A DNA stretch of 64,000 bases from Kutzneria buriramensis (GTDB lineage Bacteria; Actinomycetota; Actinomycetes; Mycobacteriales; Pseudonocardiaceae): assembly GCF_003387475.1 (NCBI RefSeq), contig NZ_QUNO01000022.1, positions 62,001 to 126,000 of the forward strand, read 5' to 3'. Below, in pieces: positions 1 to 8,882 of the stretch (its first letter is position 1; each line of letters starts with the position of its first letter). A model generated the notes under the pieces. The model saw only the letters and a list, made by a program, of their open reading frames with translations, searched no databases and was not told the origin of the DNA. A program made the position numbers and the translations under genes.

Positions 1-29
1 CACGAATCAACCGCTGCGTAGGAGATCCA

Positions 30-848
30 ATGACCGACTCAACGACCGAGTCCAAGGCCGGGACTGAGGACGAGGCCATCGGAGCTGCCTTCGCCACCGG
101 TCGCCGTCGTCGTGGCGCCGGCGCGCCGCAGTTGCCTGATCGCCGCAGTGGTGGGCGGGCTGGCACAGTTCCTGAGGCGGCGGTCGCAGCGCACGTGCCT
201 CCTGTTGAGGTGAACGCGCCCCAGAAGCCAGCCAAGCCGGTTGATGACGAAGACTGGGCCACTGGCGTCCAGCAGGGGCCGGCCGCTGACGACTGGGAGT
301 CGGCACCTCCGGCCTTGGAGGATGTTGCAGGTGCTGACGATACCGACGAGAGCGGCGCTGAGGGAGGGTCGACCACTGAGCGGCCCTTGAACGTGACGAT
401 CTACCCCCCGCGCGCTCTGGTTGACCGCATTGAGGGCTATCAGGAGACCCAGAAGAAGAGTCTCCGGCTGCGACAGTATGCAAACGGCCGGGTCGTGCTC
501 GACGCCCTGATGGAGGTGGACGAGGACCGCTTGATCGCCGAGGTTGTCCGCCGTCACCGGCCGGAGCCGGCCAAGAAGTCCCGGTTCGTCGCGATGAAGC
601 CCGTCAAGCCCACGGGCGAAGTGAACAAGCCCGGCTGGCACTTCACGATGATCCCGTCGAACCTGGATGCCGCTGACGACCTGGTTGAGGAGGTCAAGGC
701 GCGAGGAGTTCCGACCAACCGGTCGGACCTGCTCTGCACGGCGCTGGACATGTTTCTGCCGCAGCGGATACGTCGGTCGTCCAGGAAGGGCGCGGCTACG
801 TCGGCACCTGAGGACGCGGAGAAGCCTGCCGCCGCCGAGGCGTCGTAA
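30..848 (+). CDS. Ribbon-helix-helix-like DNA-binding protein, possible partition or regulatory partner
   Basis: This 272-aa protein starts at ATG 30 behind a good ribosome-binding site (aggag at 21-25). Residues 1 to about 115 are acidic, low-complexity and probably disordered. Two similar segments follow. One begins PLNVTIYPPRALVDRIEGY near residue 120, the other WHFTMIPSNLDAADDLVEEV near residue 205. Each is a short beta strand followed by two helices, as in ribbon-helix-helix proteins. The tail is basic and then Ala/Glu-rich. Such proteins often accompany ParA on actinobacterial plasmids, but the upstream gene is outside the window, so the partition role is inferred. The family was not recognised with certainty. 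Confidence 0.6.
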   Translation: MTDSTTESKAGTEDEAIGAAFATGRRRRGAGAPQLPDRRSGGRAGTVPEAAVAAHVPPVEVNAPQKPAKPVDDEDWATGVQQGPAADDWESAPPALEDVAGADDTDESGAEGGSTTERPLNVTIYPPRALVDRIEGYQETQKKSLRLRQYANGRVVLDALMEVDEDRLIAEVVRRHRPEPAKKSRFVAMKPVKPTGEVNKPGWHFTMIPSNLDAADDLVEEVKARGVPTNRSDLLCTALDMFLPQRIRRSSRKGAATSAPEDAEKPAAAEAS

Positions 849-881
849 GGAGTCAGGACCCCCGTAGATCCCCCCGCCTGA

Positions 882-919
882 TGTGGGCCCCGCGCGCGAA
901 GGTTGCCGCGGGGCCCACA
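882..919 (+). terminator. Hairpin terminator after the first gene
   Basis: The 13-nt arms tgtgggccccgcg (882-894) and cgcggggcccaca (907-919) are perfectly complementary around a 12-nt loop, 34 nt after the stop at 848. There is no U-tract, which is common for actinobacterial terminators. The rest of the gene-free stretch 849-1191 holds a 16-bp palindrome at 1128-1143 (arms accgggg/ccccggt) and an aggagga sequence at 1102-1108. This is probably the promoter and leader region of the pilus operon. Confidence 0.65.
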
Positions 920-1191
920 GTCGTACTTGCAGGGCCATTTGGCTACTCGGCGCAAGCGACAGCCTTTGCAAGCGCTGCCCGTATGGGTGATGGACCTGCG
1001 AGCTACTACTGTCCGTAAGTGTCAAGGCTAGCCCAACTGGGTGAAGTTCGCATGGATCTTTTGGACTAGCGTGTGGGTGTCGAGGTTCTATCGTCACAGG
1101 TAGGAGGAAACCTGCTCTATTGACAACACCGGGGTGCCCCGGTCCTCCACACTCGGGGGTTATGGCACACCGGGTATTGGGGGAGATGCGC

Positions 1192-1794
1192 ATGGCACCA
1201 GGCTTGCGGCAACGCTGGGTGACGACGAGGGCGTCGTTGAGCCTTGCGCTTGCGAGCGGCCTCATGCTGGCCGCCTGCGCTGGTGGCGGAGGGACGGGGT
1301 CTTCAAGCGTCGGTGGGTCGTCGACTGAGAGTTCGCCGACGGCTACGTCCGCATCGCCAGAAGCGCTAGCGACGAACGCCGCGATGGTTGCATACGAGGG
1401 CTACTGGACCGTGAGCAATCAGGCGAACTCGGCGCCTGGGAAGCAGGACTGGCACGCCGAGCTCGCCAAGTACGCGGCAGACCCTGCGCTGACACAGCGG
1501 ATCCAGGCGCTCGCCAACTTCGCTTCCGTACCCGCTCACTTCGTGGGAGAACCGAAGCGCTCGCCACAACCAACTTCTGTATCCCTGCAGCAGCCGCCGC
1601 GGGTAACGATCACAGACTGCTTGGACGTTTCCGAGTGGAAGTTGGTCAGTGACAAGCCTGGCGAGGTGGGGAAGAACTTGAATGATCCGAACCAACCGCA
1701 GCGGTACAAGTTCACTGCCGAAGTCGTGCAGTATCAAGATCCGTCGCGCTGGCTGGTTCAAAAAACCGAGCCGCACTTGGATCAGACATGCTGA
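1192..1794 (+). CDS. Secreted lipoprotein at the head of the pilus operon
   Basis: This is a 200-aa protein with an N-terminal lipoprotein signal: a basic start, a hydrophobic core (ASLSLALASGLML) and the lipobox LAAC with lipidated Cys29. A Gly/Ser-rich linker follows. ATG 1192 was chosen because gggggag (1179-1185) sits 6 nt upstream. ATG 1162, ATG 1186 and TTG 1120 are in-frame alternatives. The folded part (residues about 60-200) contains C-x-DVSEWK and a C-terminal Cys, so a disulfide is possible. It resembles generic actinobacterial lipoproteins of conjugative or Tad loci with no enzymatic motif. It overlaps the next gene by 7 nt, so co-translation is likely. Confidence 0.7.
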   Translation: MAPGLRQRWVTTRASLSLALASGLMLAACAGGGGTGSSSVGGSSTESSPTATSASPEALATNAAMVAYEGYWTVSNQANSAPGKQDWHAELAKYAADPALTQRIQALANFASVPAHFVGEPKRSPQPTSVSLQQPPRVTITDCLDVSEWKLVSDKPGEVGKNLNDPNQPQRYKFTAEVVQYQDPSRWLVQKTEPHLDQTC

Positions 1795-2711
1795 ATAGAC
1801 TGTCGAAGGTAATGGTCCTTGTTTTCGCCGCCGGAGTAGTACTCGTCGGCGTCAACGTCGTGTCTACTACGCCGGCCTTTGCTGATGGTCAGCCATGCAA
1901 GGTCATCAGCGACCAGGGCGTTTGCTTGATTGACGTCACATCCCCGGGTCGTCCGGGTGGGCCGCAGGACCCAGGGCAGGGAGGGCAGGGTGGCCAGGGC
2001 TCGGGACCGGGTAGTCCAGTAACGAACCCGTGCAAGTACGTGCCGTTGAGTCCCCAGCCGCCCGCTGGGGATCCCATGTGGCAAGGTCACAAGCCGTCTG
2101 ATGGGACGCTTATGCAGCAACTTTGCCTGAGTGGTTCGCAGACGAGCATAGGTTTGATGACGGTGGTGTTCGTACCAAACGGCCAGGATCCTGCAGCGGT
2201 CGCACCACCGGATCCAGCAGTTCTGGCGCAGCAGGCGATTGCCCAGATGGTGCTATTGAAGCCCACTATCGAGATGGCGCCGCCGCCCGGATCCGCCGGC
2301 GCGGTGGTCGGTGTGCCGGTGTGGATGTGGATCGACCGCGGTCCGTCGAACACCGGACCGGTCTCGAAGAGCGTCTCCGCCGGCGGGGTCACGGTCACCG
2401 CGACGGCGGTGGTATCCGAAGTGGACTGGGCTATGGGCGACGGCCACAGCGTGACCTGCACGAGCCCGGGAACGCCGTACGACGTCTCCCGTGCAGCGCA
2501 GGGCAGCCCGGACTGCGGGTACGTCTACCAGCTGCGGAGCCTGCCCGAGCGCACCGGCGGCAGCGGGAAGTACCAGATCACGGCGACTTCCGTGTGGTCG
2601 ATCCACTGGGCCGGCGGCGGCCAACAGGGCAACCAGACGCTGCGCCTGTCCGCCAGCACCACCCTCGCGGTCGGTGAGCTGCAGAGCGTCAACCGCGGAG
2701 GCAATGGATGA
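1788..2711 (+). CDS. Secreted protein of the pilus operon, function unknown
   Basis: This 307-aa protein has a clear Sec signal peptide (VMVLVFAAGVVLVGVNVVSTTPAFA, cleavage expected after about residue 32). A Gly/Pro/Gln-rich linker follows, then a mature domain of about 200 residues rich in beta strand with several cysteines (CKVI, CLID, CKYV, CLSG, CTSPG, CGYVY). It overlaps the preceding lipoprotein gene by 7 nt and the following SAF gene by 4 nt (ATGA), so it belongs to the operon. No catalytic motif was seen. It is presumably an envelope component of the Tad-type apparatus, by context only. Confidence 0.7.
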   Translation: MLNRLSKVMVLVFAAGVVLVGVNVVSTTPAFADGQPCKVISDQGVCLIDVTSPGRPGGPQDPGQGGQGGQGSGPGSPVTNPCKYVPLSPQPPAGDPMWQGHKPSDGTLMQQLCLSGSQTSIGLMTVVFVPNGQDPAAVAPPDPAVLAQQAIAQMVLLKPTIEMAPPPGSAGAVVGVPVWMWIDRGPSNTGPVSKSVSAGGVTVTATAVVSEVDWAMGDGHSVTCTSPGTPYDVSRAAQGSPDCGYVYQLRSLPERTGGSGKYQITATSVWSIHWAGGGQQGNQTLRLSASTTLAVGELQSVNRGGNG

Positions 2712-3430
2712 CCACGACCACGTCCGTCTACTCAGGACCGCAGCCAGGCGGTGCTCCGTCCAGCGGGCCACTCGGCGGGGCCGGCACGCCGGCGATGCCC
2801 GCGCCGCGCCGGCGCCGCAAGCCGGCGTTGTTCGCGCTCGCGGTCGCGTTGATCGTGCTGGGCGCGCTGGGTGCGGTGTGGGCGGTTAACCAGGCGTCCG
2901 CTCGAGTGTCCGTCGTCGGGATGCGGGACACCGTCGCGTTCGGACAGACCGTGCAGCAACGTGACCTCGTCGAGGTGCAACTGCCCGACGATCCGGCGCT
3001 GCACCCGGTGCCGTGGTCGCAGGCGGCGTCCCTGGTCGGCAAACGGGCCGCTACCGACCTGCAGGCCGGCAGCTTGATCACCGCGAACGCGGTCACCGAC
3101 CAGGGCGTGCCCCCGCAGGGCAAGGACATGGTTGGGGTGCCGGCGAAGTCGAACCAGATGCCCGGCACGCCGCTGCACCCGCGCGACCGGGTGTTGCTGG
3201 TGCCCTACAGCGGCGGTAGCGGCTCCGGAGAGCAGTCCGGGGGTGCCAGCACCGACAGTGGCTCCGGGGCTGGCTCGTCGGCGCTGTCGGCCGAGGTGTA
3301 CGCGGTGCGGGCGGCCGACGCCAACGGCGTGAGTGTCGTCGACGTGCTGGTCCAGGACGGCCAGGGCGCCGGACTCGCGCAGCGCGCGGCTGCGGGGCAG
3401 ATCGCCATCGTGCTGCTGCCCAAGCAATAA
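2708..3430 (+). CDS. SAF-domain membrane protein, CpaB/RcpC-like pilus assembly factor
   Basis: A 240-aa protein with a cytoplasmic Pro/Gly-rich N-terminus, one membrane helix (about residues 38-60, LFALAVALIVLGALGAVWAV) and an exported SAF domain. The SAF region reads DTVAFGQTVQQRDLVEVQLPDD, then SLVGKRAATDLQAGSLITANAV, the arrangement seen in CpaB/RcpC proteins of Tad/Flp systems. A Ser/Gly linker near residues 175-195 separates a C-terminal beta-rich segment. The 4-nt ATGA overlap with the upstream gene indicates coupling. CpaB is thought to shape or guide the pilus or secretin channel; that role is taken from the family. Confidence 0.8.
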   Translation: MTTTTSVYSGPQPGGAPSSGPLGGAGTPAMPAPRRRRKPALFALAVALIVLGALGAVWAVNQASARVSVVGMRDTVAFGQTVQQRDLVEVQLPDDPALHPVPWSQAASLVGKRAATDLQAGSLITANAVTDQGVPPQGKDMVGVPAKSNQMPGTPLHPRDRVLLVPYSGGSGSGEQSGGASTDSGSGAGSSALSAEVYAVRAADANGVSVVDVLVQDGQGAGLAQRAAAGQIAIVLLPKQ

Positions 3431-3449
3431 GGAGAGGAACGACCAGACC

Positions 3450-4292
3450 ATGTTGATCGCGTTGGTGTCCGCGAAGGGCGCGCCCGGCGTCACGACCTCC
3501 ACGCTGGCCATGGCGTTGACCTGGCCCCGCGCTGTCGTGCTGGCCGAGTGCGACCCTCGGGGCGGCGACGTGCTCGCCGGGTTCGCGGCCGGCCGGTTGC
3601 CAGCGGACCGCGGCCTGGTCGAGCTGCAGATCCGTGGCCGCAACAACACCATGGCGAACGAGTTGCCATCCCAGCTGGTCCAGCTGCCCGGCACCTCGCA
3701 GGCCCAGTACCTGCTGCCGGGAATCGAGTCCGCGCAGCAGGCCGGCGCGATCGACTGGGACCAGCTGGCGGGCGTGTTCCGGCGGCTGCACGACGAGCGC
3801 CAGGTCGACGTGCTCGCGGACTGTGGCGAGGTCCACGCCCAGCACTCACCGGCGCCGATCTTGCGGGCTGCTGACCTCGTGGTGCTGGTGGCGCGGACGA
3901 CCATGCCGGCCGTGCGAGTGGCGGTGAAGACCGCGGCCGCGCTCCGCACTGACCTGCAGAACAACGGAATGGGCGCCGACCGGCTGGTCGCGCTGCTGGT
4001 GTCCAGCCCGCACGGCTACTCCAAGGACGAGATCGGCAAGCAGCTGGACCTGCCGGTACTGGGCGAGATTCCGTGGCACGAAACGGCAGCGCGGGTGCTC
4101 AGCGAGGGTGCTGACATGCGGGATCGCTACCTGCACTCGAAGCTGGTCAAGGCCGCCTCCGACGCCGGACAGCGGGCGGGCACGTGGGCGTGGCAGCACT
4201 ACAGCGAAGCCGATGCGATGCGGCGCAGCGCCCAGCCGATCACCAACGGGTATCCGGTGCCGACGATGATGGGGGAGCGACGTGGCCGCTGA
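3450..4292 (+). CDS. CpaE/TadZ-like ParA-superfamily protein with a non-canonical P-loop
   Basis: A 280-aa protein starting at ATG 3450 behind aaggagagg (3429-3437). The N-terminus reads MLIALVSAKGAPGVTTSTLAM. This is the deviant Walker A of MinD/ParA/CpaE proteins, but the usual P-loop lysine is Val14; only the signature Lys9 remains. LAECDPRGGD follows (switch I-like Asp) and VLADCGE is Walker B-like. CpaE/TadZ proteins place the pilus machine at the cell envelope. It overlaps the cpaF-like gene by 11 nt. The KGAPGVTT variant recurs in actinobacterial Tad loci to my knowledge, so it is probably functional but may bind nucleotide atypically. Confidence 0.78.
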   Translation: MLIALVSAKGAPGVTTSTLAMALTWPRAVVLAECDPRGGDVLAGFAAGRLPADRGLVELQIRGRNNTMANELPSQLVQLPGTSQAQYLLPGIESAQQAGAIDWDQLAGVFRRLHDERQVDVLADCGEVHAQHSPAPILRAADLVVLVARTTMPAVRVAVKTAAALRTDLQNNGMGADRLVALLVSSPHGYSKDEIGKQLDLPVLGEIPWHETAARVLSEGADMRDRYLHSKLVKAASDAGQRAGTWAWQHYSEADAMRRSAQPITNGYPVPTMMGERRGR

Positions 4293-5850
4293 CCAGCAAC
4301 ATCGCACCGTCCAGCCCTACGTGGGGTTCCCGGTGCAGGACGACGGCAACGGGCCGACCAGCGTCGTTCCGGCGGCGTTGATCGCCACCGCCAGCAACGG
4401 TCGAGCACCGGGGGCCGCCGGACCGGGTCGGGCGGTGGTTGCCTCACAGCGGCCGGCCACAGTGGACTACGCGCTGATCGAGCGGATCAAGAACTCGGTC
4501 AACAGCAGCCTGGACAAGGTGCAGGAGTCCCGCGAGACGCCGCTGGACGACGACGGCGTGAAGCAGCTGGCGCGGCAGCTGATCGAGGAGGCGCTGCAGG
4601 GGCTGGCGCGGGACCGCACCAACGCCGGCCAGGCGCCGCTGCGGGCGGAGGAGGAGCAGCGCGTCCGGGCCGCGGTCTTCTCCGCTCTGTTCGGCCTGGG
4701 CCGGATCGAGCCGCTGCTCAACGACCCCGACGTCGAGGACATCGTCATCACCGGCACCAGGCCGGTGTACCTGCTCTACTCCGACGGCCGGCAGGAACTC
4801 GCGCCGCCGGTGGCCGACACCAACGAGGAGCTGCTCAACCAGCTTCAGCTGATCGCGACCCACCACGGCCAGAACGAGCGGCAGGTCAGCGCCAGCATGC
4901 CGTTCCTGAACATGCGCCTGCCCGACGGGTCCCGGCTCGCGGCGATGTGGTCGATCACCCCCGAGCCGCACATCGTCATCCGCAAGCACCGGTTCGTCGA
5001 CATCAGCCTGGCCGACCTGGTCCGGATGGGAACCCTGTCGGGCGCGATGGCCGCGTTCCTGTCGGCCGCGGTCGCCGGAAAGTGCAACATCCTGGTCGTG
5101 GGCTCGCCGCGGGCAGGGAAGACCACGCTGCTGCGGGCGCTGGCGCGGTGCCTGCCCGCGGCCGAGCGGGTGGCCACCCTGGAGACCGAGTACGAGCTGC
5201 TGCTGCACGAACTGCGCGACGACCGAGGCGAGCTGAGGTGGCCTCACATGCTGCCGTGTGAGACCCGCCCGGGCACCGGCGAGGTGCTCGCGGACGGCCG
5301 CGTGATCGGCGAGGTGAACCTGGAGCACCTGCTACCGCAGTCGCTGCGGATGAGCGTGGACCGCGTGATCGTCGGCGAAGCCCGCGGACCCGAGGTCGAG
5401 CCGATGCTCATGGCCATGCTGCGCGGCTACCCGGGCAGCATGTCGACGTTCCACGCCAACTCCGCCCACTCCAGCTTCGACGGCCTGGGCTCGCTGCTGA
5501 TGTCGAACAACAACGCCTGGAACCGCGAGTCCGCCCAACACTTCATCGCCAGCGCCCTCGACCTGATCGTCTACGTGGACTACGTCGACATCCCCGGCGG
5601 CCGCCAGCGGTTCGTCACCGAGATCGTGGAGGTCACCGGGCCCGGCGAGGGCACCCGACCGGCGACAACGACGATCTTCGGCCCGAACCCGCAGCTGGAA
5701 TCCGCCGGCGACCCGCGCGGATACCCACTGCACCAGCCCGAGTCGACCCGCGGCCGGCTGCGCCGGGTCGGCTTCAACTGGAACTGGCTCAGCGAACAGC
5801 ACGGCAGCTGGGAGAACCCGTTCCCGCACGGCGGCAGGAGCGCGGCATGA
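4282..5850 (+). CDS. cpaF: CpaF/TadA-type secretion ATPase
   Basis: A 522-aa type II/IV secretion ATPase that should power pilus assembly or secretion from the cytoplasmic membrane. GTG 4282 is preceded by a ggggga site inside the previous gene. The N-terminal domain precedes VEDIVITGTRPVYLLYSDG. The nucleotide-binding core has Walker A GSPRAGKT (residues 274-281), the Asp box region around LETEYELLL, and Walker B DRVIVGEARG (residues 360-369, catalytic Glu366). MLRGYPGSMSTFHANS carries the His-box typical of CpaF. Length and motif order fit TadA/CpaF. It overlaps the tadB-like gene by 4 nt (ATGA). Confidence 0.92.
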   Translation: MAADQQHRTVQPYVGFPVQDDGNGPTSVVPAALIATASNGRAPGAAGPGRAVVASQRPATVDYALIERIKNSVNSSLDKVQESRETPLDDDGVKQLARQLIEEALQGLARDRTNAGQAPLRAEEEQRVRAAVFSALFGLGRIEPLLNDPDVEDIVITGTRPVYLLYSDGRQELAPPVADTNEELLNQLQLIATHHGQNERQVSASMPFLNMRLPDGSRLAAMWSITPEPHIVIRKHRFVDISLADLVRMGTLSGAMAAFLSAAVAGKCNILVVGSPRAGKTTLLRALARCLPAAERVATLETEYELLLHELRDDRGELRWPHMLPCETRPGTGEVLADGRVIGEVNLEHLLPQSLRMSVDRVIVGEARGPEVEPMLMAMLRGYPGSMSTFHANSAHSSFDGLGSLLMSNNNAWNRESAQHFIASALDLIVYVDYVDIPGGRQRFVTEIVEVTGPGEGTRPATTTIFGPNPQLESAGDPRGYPLHQPESTRGRLRRVGFNWNWLSEQHGSWENPFPHGGRSAA

Positions 5851-6755
5851 ACCCCATCAGCCTGATCGTGGCCGTGTCGACGGCTGTCGTGCTCACCGGC
5901 GTTGTGCTGCTCGTGCTCGCCATCCGCGGCCGCGAACCCGACAGCGCGCCGGACTTCGTCCGTAACCGTCGGTTCGGCTCCCGGCTGAGCCTGCGCGGCA
6001 AGGGCCCGGAGGCCCGTTCGCGCCGGTTGCGCGCGGCCGCCGCCGCGGTGGCGTTGGTGGGCGTGTGGGTGCTCACCGGATGGCCGGTGGCCGCGCTGCT
6101 GGTCAGCGGCGGCATCCTGGCCGTGCCGTACCTGTTCGGCGCGGCCAGGCAGGCCAAGCGGCGCATCGCGCGACTGGAAGCCCTGGAGGAGTGGACCCGC
6201 CGCATGGCCGACTCCATGGCCTCGGGCAGCGGCACCGTGCAGACCATCGTCCGCTCGGCGCACAACGCGCCGGACGCGATCGCCGCCGACGTCACCACCC
6301 TGGCCAATCGTCTGTCCACGCCCCGCTGGGACAAGCAGGCCGCGCTGCGGCAGTTCGCCGACACCTTCGACGATGCCCCGGCCGACATGGTGGCCATCGC
6401 CCTGGGCATTGCGGTGAGCACCCAAGGCGCCCGCCGCGTCACTGACGTGCTGCGCGACATGGCAGCGCAGGTCAGCGAAGAAGTCGAGGCGCAGCGCGCG
6501 ATCGAGGCCGACCGTGCCGAGCCCAGGTCGGTCGCCCGCAACATCTTGATCATCCTGGCGGTGTTGGTCGTCGCCATCGTGCTGGCCGGGCAGTTCACTC
6601 GGCCCTACGGCACACCGCTGGGCCAGATGGTCCTCGTCGCACTCGGCGCCGTGACCTTCACCGCGTTGTTGTGGATGCGCCGCCTGCAGTTGGGCACACC
6701 GGTGCCGCGGATCCTGGTTGACGCACCGGTGCCCGAGGCGGGGGAGGAGCGATGA
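5847..6755 (+). CDS. tadB: TadB-like inner-membrane platform protein
   Basis: A 302-aa membrane protein with a helix at about residues 5-27, a hydrophobic pair at about 62-95, a cytoplasmic helical T2SSF-type domain (LEALEEWTRRMADSMASGSG through LRDMAAQVSEEVEAQRAIEADRA) and two C-terminal helices near 230-275. This is the layout of the TadB/GspF family, which anchors the TadA ATPase at the membrane and pairs with TadC. The position between the ATPase and TadC-like genes, with 4-nt overlaps on both sides, supports the call. Confidence 0.85.
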   Translation: MNPISLIVAVSTAVVLTGVVLLVLAIRGREPDSAPDFVRNRRFGSRLSLRGKGPEARSRRLRAAAAAVALVGVWVLTGWPVAALLVSGGILAVPYLFGAARQAKRRIARLEALEEWTRRMADSMASGSGTVQTIVRSAHNAPDAIAADVTTLANRLSTPRWDKQAALRQFADTFDDAPADMVAIALGIAVSTQGARRVTDVLRDMAAQVSEEVEAQRAIEADRAEPRSVARNILIILAVLVVAIVLAGQFTRPYGTPLGQMVLVALGAVTFTALLWMRRLQLGTPVPRILVDAPVPEAGEER

Positions 6756-7666
6756 GCGGCAACCTGGTGTTCCTGCTGATCGCCGGCGGCGCCGTCGGAC
6801 TCGGGGTCCTGCTTCTGCTGCGGGGGCTCGCGCCCGTCCAGACCGATCTCGCCGACGGCCTGGCCAGGCTAGACACCAGCACATTGCTGGCCGAGCAGCC
6901 CGGCCTGGCCAGCCTCGGCACCGTCGAGGACCCGACCACGCTGACCCGGCTGTTCACCGCGGTCAGCCACCGGCTCGGCCGGCTGAACATCACCACACCC
7001 GACAGCGACCTGCAGATCCTGAGCATGACCCGCGACCAGTACATCGGCCTGCGGGTTCTGGCCCCGTTGGTCGGGTTGGCGTTGGGCCCCGTGCTCACCG
7101 TGCTGGGCTGGGTGGCCGGCTTCCCGATTCCGGTGGTGTTCAGCCTGGTGGAGTCACTGCTGCTGGCCGCCGTGATTTGGTGGTGTGTCGGCCGCGTCGT
7201 CGCCGGCCGGGCCGAGGACGCTCGCCGGGAGATGCGCTACGCCCTGGTCAGCTACATCAACGTGGTGGCCCTGCACCGGGCCGCCGGGGCCGGCATCGTC
7301 TCCGCGCTGCACGAGGCCGCGACGGTGTCCGGGTCCTGGGCCTTCCGGCAGATCACTCGACAACTGGCCTACTCCGAACGCGCAGGCCAGCAGCCGTGGG
7401 AGGGTCTGGCCGACCTCGCTCGCACGCTGGACATCAAGGAGCTCGCCGACATCGGCAGCATCGCCAGTGTGTCCGGCGTGGAGGGCGCTGCGGTCTTCGA
7501 CACCCTGCTGGCCCGAGCCAGGTCACTGCGTTCTCAACTGCTGGCCGACGAGAAGACCGAGGCCGCCGAGTCCTCCACCAAGCTGACCTACCCGCAGACC
7601 GTGCTCGCCGCGGTGGTGATGGTGTTCCTGCTGTTCCCCGCGATGATGCGGCTGCTGGGTGGGTGA
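6752..7666 (+). CDS. tadC: TadC-like inner-membrane platform protein
   Basis: A 304-aa protein with an N-terminal helix (residues about 5-25), a central helix pair around residues 95-155, a T2SSF domain beginning RREMRYALVSYINVVALHRAAGAG, and a C-terminal helix (TVLAAVVMVFLLFPAMMRLL). The domain includes GVEGAAVFDTLLARARSLRSQLLADEKTEAAESSTKLTYPQ, typical of TadC. It partners the upstream TadB-like protein as the membrane base of the pilus. The start overlaps the upstream stop by 4 nt (ATGA). Confidence 0.85.
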   Translation: MSGNLVFLLIAGGAVGLGVLLLLRGLAPVQTDLADGLARLDTSTLLAEQPGLASLGTVEDPTTLTRLFTAVSHRLGRLNITTPDSDLQILSMTRDQYIGLRVLAPLVGLALGPVLTVLGWVAGFPIPVVFSLVESLLLAAVIWWCVGRVVAGRAEDARREMRYALVSYINVVALHRAAGAGIVSALHEAATVSGSWAFRQITRQLAYSERAGQQPWEGLADLARTLDIKELADIGSIASVSGVEGAAVFDTLLARARSLRSQLLADEKTEAAESSTKLTYPQTVLAAVVMVFLLFPAMMRLLGG

Positions 7667-7671
7667 GACCG

Positions 7672-7749
7672 ATGCCGAAACGACGACATGACAGCACCTC
7701 GCGACCGTCTCACCGTGGGGGAATCAACACCGAGGAGCACAACCGATGA
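7672..7749 (+). CDS. Possible 25-aa leader peptide
   Basis: A short reading frame lies between the TadC-like gene and the first pilin-like gene, encoding a hydrophilic, basic 25-aa peptide. Its stop overlaps the next ATG (ATGA at 7746-7749), the coupling style used throughout this operon. It has no recognisable motif and only a weak GA-rich upstream region. It may be a translational coupler or simply chance. Confidence 0.2.
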   Translation: MPKRRHDSTSRPSHRGGINTEEHNR

Positions 7750-7973
7750 TCCGCAATCTGCAGACCCACCTGATGATGCTGTTCGCCTTCACTGGCGACA
7801 CCGCGGAGTCCGTCCGGGCCCGGCTCGCCGCGCTACGCGCAGAACCCGAGCGCGGCGGCGGCAAGGGGTCGATGGAGGAGATCCTGCTCGCTGTCGGAGG
7901 CACGATCATCGCAGCCGCCGTGCTGGCCGGGATCGGCGCCGCCGTCGCGGCGGCGGTCGGCAAGCTCGGCTGA
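7746..7973 (+). CDS. Small pilin-like protein with an ERGGG motif
   Basis: A 75-aa protein: a polar leader of about 37 residues, the motif AEPERGGGKG, then a hydrophobic helix (ILLAVGGTIIAAAVLAGIGAAVAAAVG). Small size, a C-terminal hydrophobic stalk and position after TadC fit a Flp-type pilin. A Glu pair (MEE) precedes the hydrophobic stretch, recalling the Glu5 of type IV pilins. The leader would need a TadV/CpaA-type prepilin peptidase, which is not in the window. It is the first of four consecutive genes with the ERGGG junction. Confidence 0.65.
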   Translation: MIRNLQTHLMMLFAFTGDTAESVRARLAALRAEPERGGGKGSMEEILLAVGGTIIAAAVLAGIGAAVAAAVGKLG

Positions 7974-8001
7974 TCGCGGCCGGAAGCCGGGGACTCAAAT
8001 C

Positions 8002-8403
8002 ATGCCGCCGCGCCGCTGGCGAAGCTTGCGCGCCGAGCCCGAGCGCGGGGGAGGCACCTCACTCGCGTGGGTCATCGTGATGCCCGCGATCCTGCTCGTG
8101 ATTTTCACCGGGGTACAGGCCGGCCTCTGGTTCTACGGACGAGTTCTGGCGCTGCACGCTGCCCAGGAAGCGGTGCTGGCCGGCCGGGTTGACCCGGTGT
8201 CCACCGCCCGTGCCCAGCAGCGAGCCCAGCAGTTCCTCGACGAGGCCGCCGGCGACTGGATCACCGCACCGACCGTCGACGCCACCACCGACGGCGACAC
8301 CGTGCGCGTGACTGTCACCGGCCGATCGCTGACGATCGTGCCGGGATTGAACTTGACCTTCAGCCAGACCGCCGCCGGCGGCGTGGAGAGGCCAGCGCCA
8401 TGA
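8002..8403 (+). CDS. TadE-like pseudopilin
   Basis: A 133-aa protein with a short basic leader, the AEPERGGG junction at about residues 11-18, one hydrophobic helix (LAWVIVMPAILLVIFTGVQAGLWFYG) and a periplasmic domain containing HAAQEAVLAGR and a beta-rich end. TadE-like proteins are minor pilins or pseudopilins of Tad machines and normally carry such an R-G junction before a helix with Pro near its start, as here. It overlaps the next gene by 4 nt (ATGA at 8400). Confidence 0.75.
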   Translation: MPPRRWRSLRAEPERGGGTSLAWVIVMPAILLVIFTGVQAGLWFYGRVLALHAAQEAVLAGRVDPVSTARAQQRAQQFLDEAAGDWITAPTVDATTDGDTVRVTVTGRSLTIVPGLNLTFSQTAAGGVERPAP

Positions 8404-8882
8404 GCAATCCTCACCACGCATTGCGGCACCGGTGGCACACCCTGACCAGCGAATCCGAGCGCGGCGGCGGCCGAGCCGCACTGGAGACGGCTATCCTCGC
8501 CCCGGTTTTGATCCTGGTGTTCATCATCCTGGTCATCGCGGGCGGGCGGATCAGCAGCGCCGGCTCGGCGGTGGAGGAGGCCGCCCGGGCCGCGGCCCGC
8601 GAAGCCTCGCTGCAACGCGACGGAGCCACCGCGCAGAGCAGGGCCACCAGAATTGCCGAGCAGAGCTTGGCCGGCCAGGGCCTGGTGTGCGACTCGCTGC
8701 AGGTCGTGGTAGATACCAGCCAGTTCAGCAGGCCACTGGGCCAGCCCGCCCAGGTCACGGCCACGATCACCTGCCAGGTCCGGCTGTCCGACCTCGGGCT
8801 GCCGGGTGCCCCGGGCAGTAAGACTATGACCAGCACCTTCGTCTCGGTCATCGACCCGTACCGTGAACGGGGGCAAGCATGA
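8400..8882 (+). CDS. TadE/TadF-like pseudopilin
   Basis: A 160-aa protein with the leader MSNPHHALRHRWHTL, the junction ESERGGG, a hydrophobic helix (AILAPVLILVFIILVIAGG) preceded by the conserved-type Glu in ALETA, then VEEAARAAAREASLQRDG. A mature domain with three cysteines (CDSLQ, ITCQV) follows. This is the classical TadE/TadF plan. It overlaps its neighbours by 4 nt on both sides. It likely contributes to pilus initiation or stability together with the adjacent paralogues. Confidence 0.8.
   Translation: MSNPHHALRHRWHTLTSESERGGGRAALETAILAPVLILVFIILVIAGGRISSAGSAVEEAARAAAREASLQRDGATAQSRATRIAEQSLAGQGLVCDSLQVVVDTSQFSRPLGQPAQVTATITCQVRLSDLGLPGAPGSKTMTSTFVSVIDPYRERGQA

Noticed and set aside
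39..1265. Long minus-strand frame across the first gene
   Set aside because: Arg/Gly/Leu-rich translation without motifs; the plus frame has a good ribosome-binding site and typical codon bias. It is a shadow frame.
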